Origin: [Clostridium] aminophilum
Lineage (GTDB): Bacteria; Bacillota; Clostridia; Lachnospirales; Lachnospiraceae
Assembly (NCBI RefSeq): GCF_900101295.1
Contig: NZ_FOIL01000002.1
Location: forward strand, 89,372-153,371
DNA length: 64,000 nucleotides
Direction: 5' to 3'
Part shown: positions 1-9,166 of the stretch, one piece after another
Layout of the letters: each line of letters begins with the position of its first letter
Position numbering within the stretch: the first letter of the stretch is position 1
The notes under the pieces: model-generated
Seen by the model: the letters and a program-made list of their open reading frames with translations, nothing else
Databases searched by the model: none
What the model was told of the DNA's origin: nothing
Made by a program: the position numbers and the translations under genes

Positions 1-52
1 GATAACATAATGTTGTCAGATACAAATCATTTCCTCCTGCGGATTTACCCGT

Positions 53-334
53 TTACTGCTGTGACCGCATCCATACCAGAATCGCCGCCTGTGCCAGCAT
101 CATCACCGGGATGGAAACCGTAAACCTGGGTTTCCGGGTCTTGTGATGAAAAAAATGCATTCCTGCCCAGGCTCCGACACTTCCTCCGATCAATGCGACG
201 GTGAGAAGCGAGGATTCCGGAATCCTCCATTCATTCCGCTTCGCCCGCATTTTGTCCATTCCGAACATCAAAAAGGCGATGATATTCACCGCTACTGCGT
301 ATACCATCGCCGTATTTGTCATGAATTCTTCCAT
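53..334 (-). CDS. DUF1294 family small membrane protein
   Basis: A 93-residue protein with hydrophobic segments at about residues 10-24, 40-57 and 73-88. It shows the family pattern FGMDK, then RIPE followed by a GG-x-x-GA-x-x-GM stretch and an HHKTRK-F segment near residues 62-70, which is how DUF1294 proteins look. The molecular function of the family is not established. It starts 8 bases after the stop of the upstream BTAD regulator, with GAGAGG ahead of the ATG, so the two genes are probably cotranscribed. No odd features. Confidence 0.85.
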   Translation of the reverse strand: MEEFMTNTAMVYAVAVNIIAFLMFGMDKMRAKRNEWRIPESSLLTVALIGGSVGAWAGMHFFHHKTRKPRFTVSIPVMMLAQAAILVWMRSQQ

Positions 335-342
335 GAAACCTC

Positions 343-1602
343 TCAGTTCTTTTCTCCCGCCGTCAGAATCTGCTCCAGCTCATCCGGCGCAACGATACGA
401 TACTGTACATCAGCCCTGCTTCCCGCCAGCTCGTGGAGTTTGACGGAAATCCGTCTGTGGAATGCCGCGCAGTCCTCTCTCTTTACGCCGACCAGAAGCG
501 CCACATACTGTGTGGAGCTGTATCCCGTGAAGACATCCGTCGACCGCAGAACATCGTGGATGGACATCTTCAGGCACTCCGAACGTCTTTCGAGCACATC
601 CGGCATGCTCCGGAAATTGCTCTCGAAATCCACAAGAGAAAGGATCATCAGATGAATGGCGTTTCCTCTCTTGTCAATGTTGCGGTTCAGCACATTGCAG
701 ATATCGCGGAAACTGCTGTACTGGCAGAAATATCCGCCGGCGCGGTTCAGGCGAAGCTGCGCCTCCATCTCCTCGTCCCTGCGGGCCGTACTCATCTGGA
801 AGCTTCCCGCCGCTTCCACCTCACGGGTAATTCCCTCACGGAACCGATCGTAGATATCGAGAAGCACCGTCGGCACCGGCTGCTCCAATGTCTCCAGATA
901 ATACTGAACGACCCTTGTGTACTCCTCATACGCCTCGCGATACTTTTCCTGCATCGCCAGCGCACTGATCCGTCCGATCTCCCATTTCTCATGCGGATAT
1001 ACGCTGTCCGCATGCTTCATGATGCGGTACATTTCCTCGTAATTGTCATCCTCTTCCGCGAGATCCGCCAAATACTGCGCCGCGCGTTCAAAATAGTGTT
1101 TCAGCACCATTCCCGGCTTGATTACCCAGAATTCCGTCTCAAAGTCCGGAAGAAGCGGTCCGCGGTAATACTCCAGCGCCTGTGTGTAAAGCTCTTTCTT
1201 CTCCGCTCTGGTGGCTGCCGCATCGGCTTTCCGGCAGATTCCCAGGAAAATCTCGATATCGGTCACCGCATTTTCCGCGCACTCCAGCCGGATCATGCCC
1301 CTGTGGTTGTCAATAAACTTCACGCCGTCCATTCCGGAGTTCTGCAGAAGTTTTCTTGACTGGTAGAGAAGATTGTTGAAACTGTTGTTCTGATCCGAAA
1401 GCACTTTGTCGCTGAACACTTCATTCAGCAGCTCATTCTTGGAGATTCCGTGCTCTCTGTTCAGAAAAATAATCTCGATCATCTTCACCGCATTCGCAGT
1501 CATATTTCTGCCAAGATCAGCAAGCTGTCCGTTCACTTCAATCGAGAAGCTGCCCAGAAGCCGCGCAACGACATTGACCGTTTTACCATTCCATTCTGTC
1601 AA
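343..1602 (-). CDS. BTAD/SARP-type regulator with degenerate GGDEF-like C-terminus
   Basis: About 419 residues. The first ~95 residues look like a winged-helix domain (LLGSFSIEVNG start), followed by a bacterial transcriptional activator (BTAD) helical-repeat domain to about residue 250. The last ~120 residues resemble a nucleotidyl-cyclase fold: LRSTDVFTGYSSTQYVALL sits where a GGDEF domain would carry its GGDEF loop, but the motif is lost, so catalysis is unlikely. A TTG start at 1602 is chosen because GGAAGG lies six bases before it; a GTG at 1620 is in frame but has no ribosome binding site. Targets are unknown; it reads into the DUF1294 gene. Confidence 0.75.
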   Translation of the reverse strand: MTEWNGKTVNVVARLLGSFSIEVNGQLADLGRNMTANAVKMIEIIFLNREHGISKNELLNEVFSDKVLSDQNNSFNNLLYQSRKLLQNSGMDGVKFIDNHRGMIRLECAENAVTDIEIFLGICRKADAAATRAEKKELYTQALEYYRGPLLPDFETEFWVIKPGMVLKHYFERAAQYLADLAEEDDNYEEMYRIMKHADSVYPHEKWEIGRISALAMQEKYREAYEEYTRVVQYYLETLEQPVPTVLLDIYDRFREGITREVEAAGSFQMSTARRDEEMEAQLRLNRAGGYFCQYSSFRDICNVLNRNIDKRGNAIHLMILSLVDFESNFRSMPDVLERRSECLKMSIHDVLRSTDVFTGYSSTQYVALLVGVKREDCAAFHRRISVKLHELAGSRADVQYRIVAPDELEQILTAGEKN

Positions 1603-1818
1603 AATAAGCCTTCCTTCCACTGTAAGTCATGTCATAATTTCATCTTGTTTTTGAATTATTTTAATTCAACTAATTTTAAGTTATAAATTTCAAAAAGTAA
1701 ACAGGCGCCGGGAATGACTGCCTTTTTTCATCGTCTGAAAATCAGCATTCATCACCGACGCCATAATTTTGTAAGATATTATATGAAATAATATGAAATA
1801 CTGCCGTAAATAATACTG
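1603..1818. other. AT-rich intergenic region upstream of the BTAD regulator
   Basis: No gene seen. It contains an exact tandem pair of the 10-mer ATATGAAATA at 1781-1800 and long AT tracts, suitable for the promoter of the leftward BTAD gene. I could not pick a convincing -35/-10 pair. Confidence 0.5.
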
Positions 1819-2718
1819 TTATGCTTCCGATTCACGCTGTATTTCCGCAAGTTCGGACTCGATTCTGTCTTCTCCGTACTTGAACGCCATCCGAAGTTTC
1901 GCGGAAATACTGGTCATCCGCCAGTCATCCGGGATCTCATCTTTCTCAAACCAGCCGGCCATCGCCAGCTCGTCTTCCTGAAGCGTGATCCGGTCATCGC
2001 CGTCCAGTTCCGCGAAGAAACCGATCATCTCCGTGTCGGAGAAGGCCCAGGGCTGACTCTGGTAATAGCGTATGTTTTTCACTTTCAGTCCGACTTCTTC
2101 CATAACCTCCCGGCGTACAGTATCCTCAAACGTCTCACCGATCTCCACGAACCCGGCCACCAGCGCATATCCGGCATACGGTCTTCCTCGGTATTTCGTC
2201 ATCAGAAGTTTTGACCCGTTCGTGATCGCCACGATGATCGCCGGGCTGATCTTCGGATATTCGATCTGATGGCATTTCGGACATACCAGTGCCCGTTCTT
2301 CTGTGCTGTCTTCCATCGGTGTTCCGCAAAAACCGCAGTAATGATGCGCCCTTCTCCAGCGCGCAAGCTGCATTCCGGTGATGATTGCAAACGCCTCGTA
2401 TTCCGGATCCATGTTGCGCAGGAAGCGGCTGTCTTTCAGGCAGTACGGACCGCTCTCCGGGATTTCAAACTCCCGGTGTTCGTCCACATTGACCAGAAAA
2501 TACCGGAAATCATCGATGGAGAAAAGGTAATACGCTTCCTTTTCCGCTTCCGGAAAGATCTCCCGAATCTCCCGAAGCGTGGGAATCCGCAGCATATCCT
2601 CTTCTCTGCGGATGAGAATCACGGAGTTTTTCCGGATCGCCAGAACAAAATCCTCTGCCTCCGGCGTGCAGATCTTATATTCGTTATGAAACTGTCTCGG
2701 TGCTATATCCTGAATCAC
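1819..2718 (-). CDS. nudC: NADH pyrophosphatase (NudC family Nudix hydrolase)
   Basis: Hydrolyses NAD(H) to NMN(H) and AMP, and in several bacteria removes NAD caps from RNA. A four-Cys zinc ribbon (CGFCG ... CPKC) lies at about residues 128-149, a full Nudix box (G-x5-E-x7-REVMEEVGL) at about 189-211, and the NudC signature SQPW at about 221. I prefer a GTG start at 2718, which has GGAG nine bases upstream and gives the usual MIQDI-x-P-x-x-F-HNEY beginning; an in-frame GTG at 2757 would add 13 unconserved residues. Length of 299 fits the family. It lies downstream of lgt and may be read from the pur operon. Confidence 0.9.
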   Translation of the reverse strand: MIQDIAPRQFHNEYKICTPEAEDFVLAIRKNSVILIRREEDMLRIPTLREIREIFPEAEKEAYYLFSIDDFRYFLVNVDEHREFEIPESGPYCLKDSRFLRNMDPEYEAFAIITGMQLARWRRAHHYCGFCGTPMEDSTEERALVCPKCHQIEYPKISPAIIVAITNGSKLLMTKYRGRPYAGYALVAGFVEIGETFEDTVRREVMEEVGLKVKNIRYYQSQPWAFSDTEMIGFFAELDGDDRITLQEDELAMAGWFEKDEIPDDWRMTSISAKLRMAFKYGEDRIESELAEIQRESEA

Positions 2719-2864
2719 GGTGATCGTCTCCTTTACATATTCTCCGGGTTCCGGCACGGCCCGGAATATTTCCGGCCGTATCCGGGCGTCAGACTGAGGT
2801 TTGAATACTGCCTTTCAAACAGATATTCCCCGGAGTTTTCTTCTTATCACATTTTTGTCCTCCA

Positions 2865-2900
2865 GGCTCAAGCAGACAAGCTTGCTTGTCTATTTGAGCC
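2865..2900. other. Strong stem-loop between lgt and nudC
   Basis: GGCTCAA pairs with TTGAGCC and an inner AGACAAGC pairs with GCTTGTCT, giving a long hairpin. No U-tract follows on either strand, so it may be an RNA stability or processing element rather than an intrinsic terminator. Confidence 0.5.
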
Positions 2901-2907
2901 GTCAATC

Positions 2908-2935
2908 AAAGTTTGAAAGTTTACTTTCAAACTTT
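2908..2935. repeat. Perfect 13-bp inverted repeat containing the lgt stop codon
   Basis: AAAGTTTGAAAGT and its exact complement are separated by two bases. The lgt stop codon (2927-2929) lies inside one arm, so the last codons of lgt form part of the hairpin. Confidence 0.6.
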
Positions 2936-3718
2936 CGTCTTTTCTTCAAGGGGAAGATCGAATTTTGCCAGTTTCGGCGCGAACGCATAGGCGGACACGC
3001 CGAGAAGAAGAATAAAAACAGCGATGAACTGGGACGTCGACAGAACGCCGACGCTGCCGCGGATGGCATCACCTCTCACAAATTCCATCATAAAACGGCC
3101 GATGGAGTAGAGAATCAGGTACAGCGATCCGGTGCGGCCCGGAACGGTTTTCAGTTTCCGGAATGCCGCAAGAAGAATCAGGCAGTGTGCAAAATTCAGT
3201 ACCGCATAGACCGGTTCCGACGGGAACAGACTGACGCCGTTGGGCGCGAAATCCGAGTGGGAAAAGACAATCGCCCCCGGTCCGGAATACTCCATGCCGT
3301 AGCAGCACCCGGCCAGAAGGCAGCCGATCCGGCCGAAGCCCTGTGCCAGCGCAATACTCGGCATGCAGAGGTCAAACGTCCGGAGCACCGGCATTCCGAT
3401 CAATCTTGCCACCGCAACGCCGCCGAACAGACCGCCGATGATTCCGCCGTAAACAACGAATCCGCTCGCCAGATCCTTCAGGATCAGGGAGGGATCCTCG
3501 GCAATCTTCGGCGCCATGGTAATCAGATAGAGAACCTTCGCGCCGAGAATTCCGAGAACCGCAGCCCAGATCGTCAGAATATAGAGTTTATCCCGGTTAA
3601 TCCCCTGCACTTTGGCCCGGTAATCCGCCATCGTATACGCCGCAATGATTCCGATTGCGATCATCAGCCCGTAACCGTGAACCGTCACGCCTCCGATCGT
3701 AAAGAGATCATTATACAT
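2927..3718 (-). CDS. lgt: Prolipoprotein diacylglyceryl transferase
   Basis: Membrane enzyme that transfers diacylglycerol from phosphatidylglycerol to the lipobox cysteine of prolipoproteins. The 263 residues form about seven hydrophobic segments, with the N-terminal VHGYGLMIAIGI segment and the GRIGCLLAGCCYG stretch typical of Firmicute Lgt. The ATG overlaps the end of purD by eight bases, and its ribosome binding site (GGAGG) is inside purD, so translation is coupled. Expression therefore follows the purine operon. The stop codon lies in an inverted repeat. Confidence 0.92.
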   Translation of the reverse strand: MYNDLFTIGGVTVHGYGLMIAIGIIAAYTMADYRAKVQGINRDKLYILTIWAAVLGILGAKVLYLITMAPKIAEDPSLILKDLASGFVVYGGIIGGLFGGVAVARLIGMPVLRTFDLCMPSIALAQGFGRIGCLLAGCCYGMEYSGPGAIVFSHSDFAPNGVSLFPSEPVYAVLNFAHCLILLAAFRKLKTVPGRTGSLYLILYSIGRFMMEFVRGDAIRGSVGVLSTSQFIAVFILLLGVSAYAFAPKLAKFDLPLEEKTKV

Positions 3719-5003
3719 TCACGTCCTCCCCGGCCTCGTCAATCGCTTTTCCGATATCGTGACGCATGTATTTGTTGTCAAAACCGATCCACTCTGTGGC
3801 CTCATACGCTTTCGCCCGGGCCTCCTTCAGATTTTTGCCGCGGGCGGTCACTGCGAGAACTCTTCCTCCGTTGGTGAGCACTTCTCCGTTCTCTCCAAAC
3901 TTTGTGCCGGAGTGGAACACAAAATAGTCTTCCTTTCCGCGGAATTTTTCAAGACCCGAGATCGGGAATCCCTTCTCATACTTTTCCGGATAACCGTCGC
4001 TCGCAAGAATCACCGTCACACAGGCGTCATCCGAGAACTTCAGATCAATCTGATCCAGCGTTCCGTCAATGCAGGCATTAAACACATCGATGATATCATT
4101 TTCCAGTCTCGGCAGAACCACCTGTGCCTCCGGATCACCGAAGCGCGCATTGTACTCCAGAACCTTCGGTCCGTCTTCGGTGAGAATCAGTCCGAAGAAG
4201 ATGACGCCCTTGAACGGACGGCCTTCCTGCTCCATCGCATCGACGGTCGCCTGATAAACATATTTTTTGCAGAATTCATCCACCTCTCTGGTGTAGAACG
4301 GAGTCGGCGAGAAATTACCCATACCACCGGTATTGAGGCCCTGATCGCCGTCTTTTGCCCTCTTGTGATCCTGCGCAGAACTCATCAGTTTAATGTGCTT
4401 TCCGTCCACAAAAGTCAGGACGGAAACCTCACGTCCGGTCAGGAACTGTTCCACCACCATCTCGTCTCCGGAGTCACCGAACTGCTTGTCCAGCATGATC
4501 TCCTTCACGCCGGCTTTTGCCTCCTCCAGATTCTGGCAGATGAGGACGCCCTTTCCGAGAGCCGGGCCGGATGCCTTCAGAACGATCGGCATCTTGGCAG
4601 TCTCCAGATATTTCAGGGCCTTTTCCGCATCCGTGAAAACCTCATATTCCGCAGTCGGGATGTGATATTTCTTCATCAGATCCTTGGAAAATGCCTTCGA
4701 TCCTTCCAGAATCGCGGCCTTCTTATCCGGCCCGAATACACGGAGCCCGCGGGCCCGGAAGACATCGACAATGCCGCCGATCAGCGGATCATCCATGCCG
4801 ACCACCGTGAGGTCAATTCCCTTCTCCTCGGCAAAATCCGCCAGCTTCTCAAATTCCATCGCGCCGATCGGAACGCATTCCGCCAGTTCTGCGATTCCCG
4901 CATTGCCCGGTGCGCAGTAGATTTTCTCTACCTGACTGCTTTTGGATACTTTGTATGCGATGGCATGCTCACGTCCGCCGCCTCCGACGATCAGTACTTT
5001 CAT
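3711..5003 (-). CDS. purD: Phosphoribosylamine-glycine ligase
   Basis: ATP-grasp enzyme of de novo purine synthesis that joins glycine to phosphoribosylamine. It opens with MKVLIVGGGGREHAIA, has the ATP-grasp core with EQFLTGREVSVL and ends its catalytic part with EYNARFGDPEAQVV. The start at 5003 is preceded by AGAAAGGA; an in-frame extension upstream lacks homology. 430 residues, normal length. It follows purN after about 145 bases and overlaps lgt. Confidence 0.96.
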   Translation of the reverse strand: MKVLIVGGGGREHAIAYKVSKSSQVEKIYCAPGNAGIAELAECVPIGAMEFEKLADFAEEKGIDLTVVGMDDPLIGGIVDVFRARGLRVFGPDKKAAILEGSKAFSKDLMKKYHIPTAEYEVFTDAEKALKYLETAKMPIVLKASGPALGKGVLICQNLEEAKAGVKEIMLDKQFGDSGDEMVVEQFLTGREVSVLTFVDGKHIKLMSSAQDHKRAKDGDQGLNTGGMGNFSPTPFYTREVDEFCKKYVYQATVDAMEQEGRPFKGVIFFGLILTEDGPKVLEYNARFGDPEAQVVLPRLENDIIDVFNACIDGTLDQIDLKFSDDACVTVILASDGYPEKYEKGFPISGLEKFRGKEDYFVFHSGTKFGENGEVLTNGGRVLAVTARGKNLKEARAKAYEATEWIGFDNKYMRHDIGKAIDEAGEDVNV

Positions 5004-5147
5004 CTGTATTTCCTTTCTGAATTCGGGTCCGCTTCCCCCGTTCCGGGAGCGGAATCGGACCCGATACAATATTTCTTTTATTCTCCGTCATAAACCGCAG
5101 ACAGATTCCCTCTGCTGTTTTCCGTTAAAATCCGCAGGGATATTCCC

Positions 5148-5750
5148 TCAGCCGATCGGAATCTCACCGGCCGCGATCATATCGATCGCCTTCGGAAGGA
5201 TCACCCACTCCGCCTGTTCCATGACTCTCTTCTGAAGCACTTCCGCGGTGTCGCCCGGCAGAACGTCAACCGCTTTCTGCAGAAGAATCGGGCCGCTGTC
5301 AGTACCTTCATCGACAAAATGAACCGTGGCACCGGTCACTTTCACGCCCCTGCTAAGAGCCGCCTCGTGGACGCGAAGTCCGTAGAACCCCACACCGCAG
5401 AACGACGGGATCAATGCCGGATGGATATTGATGATCCGGTTCCGGAACGCATCCACCATCTGTGCCGGAATCTTGACAAGACAGCCGGCCAGAACGATCA
5501 GATCCGGGCAGAGCGCCTTCACCCTTTCGGTCAGCGCTTCATTGAATTCCTCTCTCGTTCCGTAGTTCTTCGGCGAGATCACCTCCGCCGGAATACCGTG
5601 GTTCTTTGCTCTCTCAAGCGCGTACGCATTCGGATTGTTGCTGATCACGGCCGTCACCTTCGTGTTCCGGATGGCACCGTTGTCGACCGCGTCAAGAATC
5701 GCCTGAAGATTGGTTCCGCCGCCGGAAACCATCACGAGGACATTCAGCAT
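5148..5750 (-). CDS. purN: Phosphoribosylglycinamide formyltransferase
   Basis: Transfers formyl from 10-formyl-THF to GAR. Typical start MLNVLVMVSGGGTNLQAILDA, the N-x-HPALIPSF active-site stretch and D-x-GTDSGPILLQ are all present. The 200-residue length is normal. The ATG overlaps the purM stop by seven bases, and GGGAG lies upstream, so it is translationally coupled to purM. Confidence 0.96.
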   Translation of the reverse strand: MLNVLVMVSGGGTNLQAILDAVDNGAIRNTKVTAVISNNPNAYALERAKNHGIPAEVISPKNYGTREEFNEALTERVKALCPDLIVLAGCLVKIPAQMVDAFRNRIINIHPALIPSFCGVGFYGLRVHEAALSRGVKVTGATVHFVDEGTDSGPILLQKAVDVLPGDTAEVLQKRVMEQAEWVILPKAIDMIAAGEIPIG

Positions 5751-6775
5751 AATGTAACTCCCTTTTCTCCTGCCTCAATCCGTCCCACGCGGTAGCACGC
5801 ATCGCCCGCCGACCGGATCGCATCCATGGTCTTTTCCGCATCGGCCGGATCCACTGCCAGAACCATGCCGAGTCCCATGTTGTAAGTGTTATACATCATG
5901 GTCTCCTCAATATCACCTTTCTTCTGAAGGAGTTTAAAGATCGGAGGAACCGGATAACTGTTCTTTTCGATCACCGCTCTGGTTCCCTCTTTCAGCATTC
6001 TCGGAATATTCTCATAGAAACCGCCGCCGGTTACATGGCTGCAGGCCTTGATTGTCACGCCGCTTTCACGGACCGCCTTCAGTGCGTGAACGTAAATGCG
6101 GGTCGGGGTCAGCAGTGTATCGCCGAGGGTTCCGCCGAGTTCCTCATAGTATGTCTCCAGACCTTCCTTCGTCATCTCCTTTTCGAATACCTTGCGAACA
6201 AGGGAGAATCCGTTGGAATGCACGCCGGAGGATGCGATACCGATCAGGACATCACCGTCCTTCAGGTTTTCTCCGGTGATCATGTCCTTCCGGTCAACCA
6301 CACCGACGGAAAATCCTGCGAGATCGTATTCGTCTTCCGGCATCAGTCCCGGATGCTCCGCGGTTTCACCTCCGAGGAGTGCGCTGTCAGCCTGAACACA
6401 GCCCTCCGCAACGCCCTTTACGATCGACGCGATCTTTTCCGGAACATTTTTTCCGCAGGCAATGTAATCCAGGAAGAACAGCGGATCACCGCCGGCACAG
6501 GCAACGTCATTGACGCACATCGCCACACAGTCGATACCGACTGTATCATGACGGTCCAGAAGAAACGCCAGCTTGATCTTTGTTCCCACTCCGTCCGTTC
6601 CGGAGAGGATAACCGGGTCCTCCATGTCTTTGAATGCCTTTGCGCTGAAGGCGCCGGAAAAACCGCCGATTCCCCCGAGTACTTCCGGTCGGTTCGTCCG
6701 CTTTACAAATTCCTTCATCAGTTCAACCGATTTGTATCCGGCCTCGATGTCAACTCCGGCTTTCTTGTAATCCAT
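5744..6775 (-). CDS. purM: Phosphoribosylformylglycinamidine cyclo-ligase
   Basis: Closes the imidazole ring to give AIR. The protein starts MDYKKAGVDIEAGYK, with GTDGVGTKIKLAF, the LLGGETAEHPG motif and HVTGGGFYENIPRML, all PurM hallmarks. The start at 6775 is set by CAGGAGGAT just upstream; an in-frame upstream ATG is not conserved. 343 residues. Third step in the operon order purE-purM-purN-purD. Confidence 0.96.
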   Translation of the reverse strand: MDYKKAGVDIEAGYKSVELMKEFVKRTNRPEVLGGIGGFSGAFSAKAFKDMEDPVILSGTDGVGTKIKLAFLLDRHDTVGIDCVAMCVNDVACAGGDPLFFLDYIACGKNVPEKIASIVKGVAEGCVQADSALLGGETAEHPGLMPEDEYDLAGFSVGVVDRKDMITGENLKDGDVLIGIASSGVHSNGFSLVRKVFEKEMTKEGLETYYEELGGTLGDTLLTPTRIYVHALKAVRESGVTIKACSHVTGGGFYENIPRMLKEGTRAVIEKNSYPVPPIFKLLQKKGDIEETMMYNTYNMGLGMVLAVDPADAEKTMDAIRSAGDACYRVGRIEAGEKGVTLC

Positions 6776-6895
6776 ATGATCCTCCTGTTGGTGCTGTCGG
6801 GATTCCTCCCGGCATTTCATGTATCAGCAAGGTGACCGCGGTTTCCCGCAGACACCGGGCTTTCAATAGTACAAAACGCTTTTTATAGCACATGT

Positions 6896-6921
6896 GGGCC
6901 CGGCTGTCTAAGCCCGGACCC
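6896..6921 (-). other. GC-rich imperfect hairpin in the purE-purM gap
   Basis: GGGCCCGGCT pairs imperfectly with AGCCCGGACCC. There is no U-run after it on the minus strand, so it is more likely a processing or stability hairpin than a terminator; the 164-base purE-purM gap holds nothing else clear. Confidence 0.4.
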
Positions 6922-6939
6922 GCATGGTTTTATCACTGT

Positions 6940-7452
6940 TTATTTGTCGGCAAGAAAAGCCCTGTAGCCGGCTTCCCTGAGTTTTTCATCCTTCTTAACA
7001 ACTTCATTTTTCATATTCTCAGAGTACTCTTTCAGCTTTCCGAGAAGACCGGTGTCGGACACTGCGAGAATCTTCGCAGCCAGAATGCCCGCGTTCTTAC
7101 CGCCGTTGATGGCAACGGTCGCAACCGGGATTCCACCCGGCATCTGAACGATGGAGTAAAGAGAGTCCACGCCTCCCAGATCGGATGTCTTCATCGGAAT
7201 TCCGATCACCGGCATCGGGAACAGCGCCGCACACATGCCCGGAAGATGCGCTGCTTTTCCCGCGCCCGCAATGATGACACGGATTCCTCTGGACTCGGCG
7301 TTTTTTGCCCAATCAAAGAAAATATCCGGCTCTCTGTGCGCGGAAATGATGTTCATCTCGTAGTCAATTCCGAACTGTTCCAGAATCTCAGCTGCCTGTG
7401 CCATGATCGGCATATCCGAATCGCTGCCCATCACGATACCAACTTTTGCCAT
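6940..7452 (-). CDS. purE: N5-carboxyaminoimidazole ribonucleotide mutase
   Basis: Class I PurE. MAKVGIVMGSDSDMPIM start, ISAHREPD and the AGKAAHLPGMCAALFPMPVIGIP core are diagnostic. The usual partner purK is not in the window, so either it lies elsewhere or CAIR formation is spontaneous. GGAGAG precedes the ATG. It is the first gene of the operon, behind the promoter at 7514-7542. 170 residues. Confidence 0.95.
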   Translation of the reverse strand: MAKVGIVMGSDSDMPIMAQAAEILEQFGIDYEMNIISAHREPDIFFDWAKNAESRGIRVIIAGAGKAAHLPGMCAALFPMPVIGIPMKTSDLGGVDSLYSIVQMPGGIPVATVAINGGKNAGILAAKILAVSDTGLLGKLKEYSENMKNEVVKKDEKLREAGYRAFLADK

Positions 7453-7513
7453 GGTGTCTCTCCTTTTTCAAAACTGCGAAAAATTGAATTTTCCGACTTA
7501 GCCGCCAGAAAAA

Positions 7514-7542
7514 ATCATACTGTTTTTCTAAAATCAAGTCAA
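7514..7542 (-). promoter_or_regulatory. Sigma-A promoter of the purE-lgt operon
   Basis: On the minus strand TTGACT and TATGAT are spaced by 17 bases, about 60 bases upstream of the purE start. I see no purine riboswitch or PurBox pair between it and purE. Confidence 0.8.
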
Positions 7543-7631
7543 TACGGCTTTTTTGTTTCGCGCCGAAACCGACCGGTATTTTTCTGTAGCCAACCTGCGG
7601 AAAATGGGCACCGGGCCTGCGGATGCGCCCT

Positions 7632-9074
7632 TCAGTATTTCGTGCGAAGGCCCTTCGGATAGTGGTTTTTCAGCGTTCCGCCGCCGAGTTTTGCCCAGCC
7701 CAGCGAGTAGCCGTCCACCGTGATCAGCGTCCAGCCCTTTTCCCCGGACCGTTCCTCCCGGATCGGTTCTCCGTGAAGGAAGCCACGGATCTCCTCCGAG
7801 TCCGCCGCATACGACCGGCAAAGCCGGACCTCATCCGGATGAAGCGCCATCGCCAGACTGTGATCCGGTTCAAACCGGTCTCTGGCAAAGGTTCCGAGAA
7901 GGATTCCCTGCCGCAGAACACGGATCCCGGAGAGAAGAGGCATGGACGCCCGGTCTGTCGGAAGAAGCCAGAGACACTCTCCCTGCTGGATCAGGCGGCT
8001 CTCATCGCACCATTTTTCCGGTTTCCGGAAGATCTCCGCTGCCGCATCCAGATATATTTTCCGGTAATCCGGCGAGCGAAATGCCCCCTTCGTCTTTTTT
8101 GCGGCCGTTTTCGCGCTTCCCGTCAGTTTCGGTGCGTCCGACCGGATCACGGCAGCATAATGCCCCTCTCCGTCGGAAATGTGCGGCCAGATCCGGAATG
8201 TCTTCCCGATCTCCTCCGCATGCGTCTTTACCAGTTCCCGGATTCCGGCCGATACGCCGTTCACCTCCTGATCCGGTGAAACAGCGTGCATGTCAGGGTG
8301 CTTTTCCAGAAACCGTTCCACCTGCAGCTCATCCTCCGCCGGCGCGAAGGTACAGGTAGAATAGACAATTCTTCCGCCCGGCGCAAGCATCTCGTAAGCC
8401 GCCTCCAGAATATGCTCCTGCCGTTCCGCACACATGGCCACATTGTCCTCGCTCCACATCGCAAGCGCGGCATCCTCTTTCCGGAACATTCCCTCTCCGG
8501 AACAGGGCGCGTCAACCAGAATACGGTCCATTTTCCCGGAGAGCGGGCCGACAAGGCCGTCCGGATTCGAATTGGTGACGATACAGTTTCGGATCCCCAT
8601 GCGTTCCACGTTCTGTGAGAGGATCCGGCTTCTCGCCGGATCGATCTCGTTGGCGATCAGAAGACCTCCGCCCTGCATGCCGGAGGCAGTCTGCGTGGTC
8701 TTTCCTCCCGGCGCGGCGCAGAGGTCCAGAACCCATTCTCCGTTCTTTCCCGCCTCGTCCGCGCCGATCAGCTCCGCCGGCAGCATTGCGCTGGGCTCCT
8801 GCATGTAGTAGACGCCCGCCGCATGATACGGATGAAGTCCCGGGCGATCTTCACTGCCGTAGTAAAAGCCCTTTGCGGTCCCCTCAGACGCCCAGGGAAC
8901 CGGTCTCAGATGAAACGGGTTCTGTTTCTCCCAGGTTTCCGGATCGGTCTTCAGAAGATTCAGCCTGAGGCCCTGATTCCGCTCCTTTTCATAACTGTCC
9001 CGGAATGCCGCAAACCCGTCTCCGAGAATCTCTCTCATCCTGTCTTCAAACTGTTTTGGTAATTCAAATGCCAT
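7632..9074 (-). CDS. 16S rRNA m5C methyltransferase, RsmF/RsmB family
   Basis: S-adenosylmethionine-dependent cytosine-5 RNA methylase. The Rossmann motif VLDLCAAPGGKTTQ, the first Cys motif DAPCSGEGMFRK and catalytic STCTF are all visible in the N-terminal 300 residues. The C-terminal 180 residues match the extra RsmF domain with a PUA-like end. The start MAFELPKQF at 9074 is preferred; an in-frame ATG at 9107 would add eleven residues, and neither has a strong ribosome binding site. 480 residues is usual for the Firmicute family. Confidence 0.9.
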   Translation of the reverse strand: MAFELPKQFEDRMREILGDGFAAFRDSYEKERNQGLRLNLLKTDPETWEKQNPFHLRPVPWASEGTAKGFYYGSEDRPGLHPYHAAGVYYMQEPSAMLPAELIGADEAGKNGEWVLDLCAAPGGKTTQTASGMQGGGLLIANEIDPARSRILSQNVERMGIRNCIVTNSNPDGLVGPLSGKMDRILVDAPCSGEGMFRKEDAALAMWSEDNVAMCAERQEHILEAAYEMLAPGGRIVYSTCTFAPAEDELQVERFLEKHPDMHAVSPDQEVNGVSAGIRELVKTHAEEIGKTFRIWPHISDGEGHYAAVIRSDAPKLTGSAKTAAKKTKGAFRSPDYRKIYLDAAAEIFRKPEKWCDESRLIQQGECLWLLPTDRASMPLLSGIRVLRQGILLGTFARDRFEPDHSLAMALHPDEVRLCRSYAADSEEIRGFLHGEPIREERSGEKGWTLITVDGYSLGWAKLGGGTLKNHYPKGLRTKY

Positions 9075-9166
9075 TATTCTGTAATCCTGTCTGTTCTGTA
9101 ATTTCATTCCGGTCCCGCCGCGATCGTCCGCGATGAACCCTTATCATCCGCAGAGAGCCTGACGCA

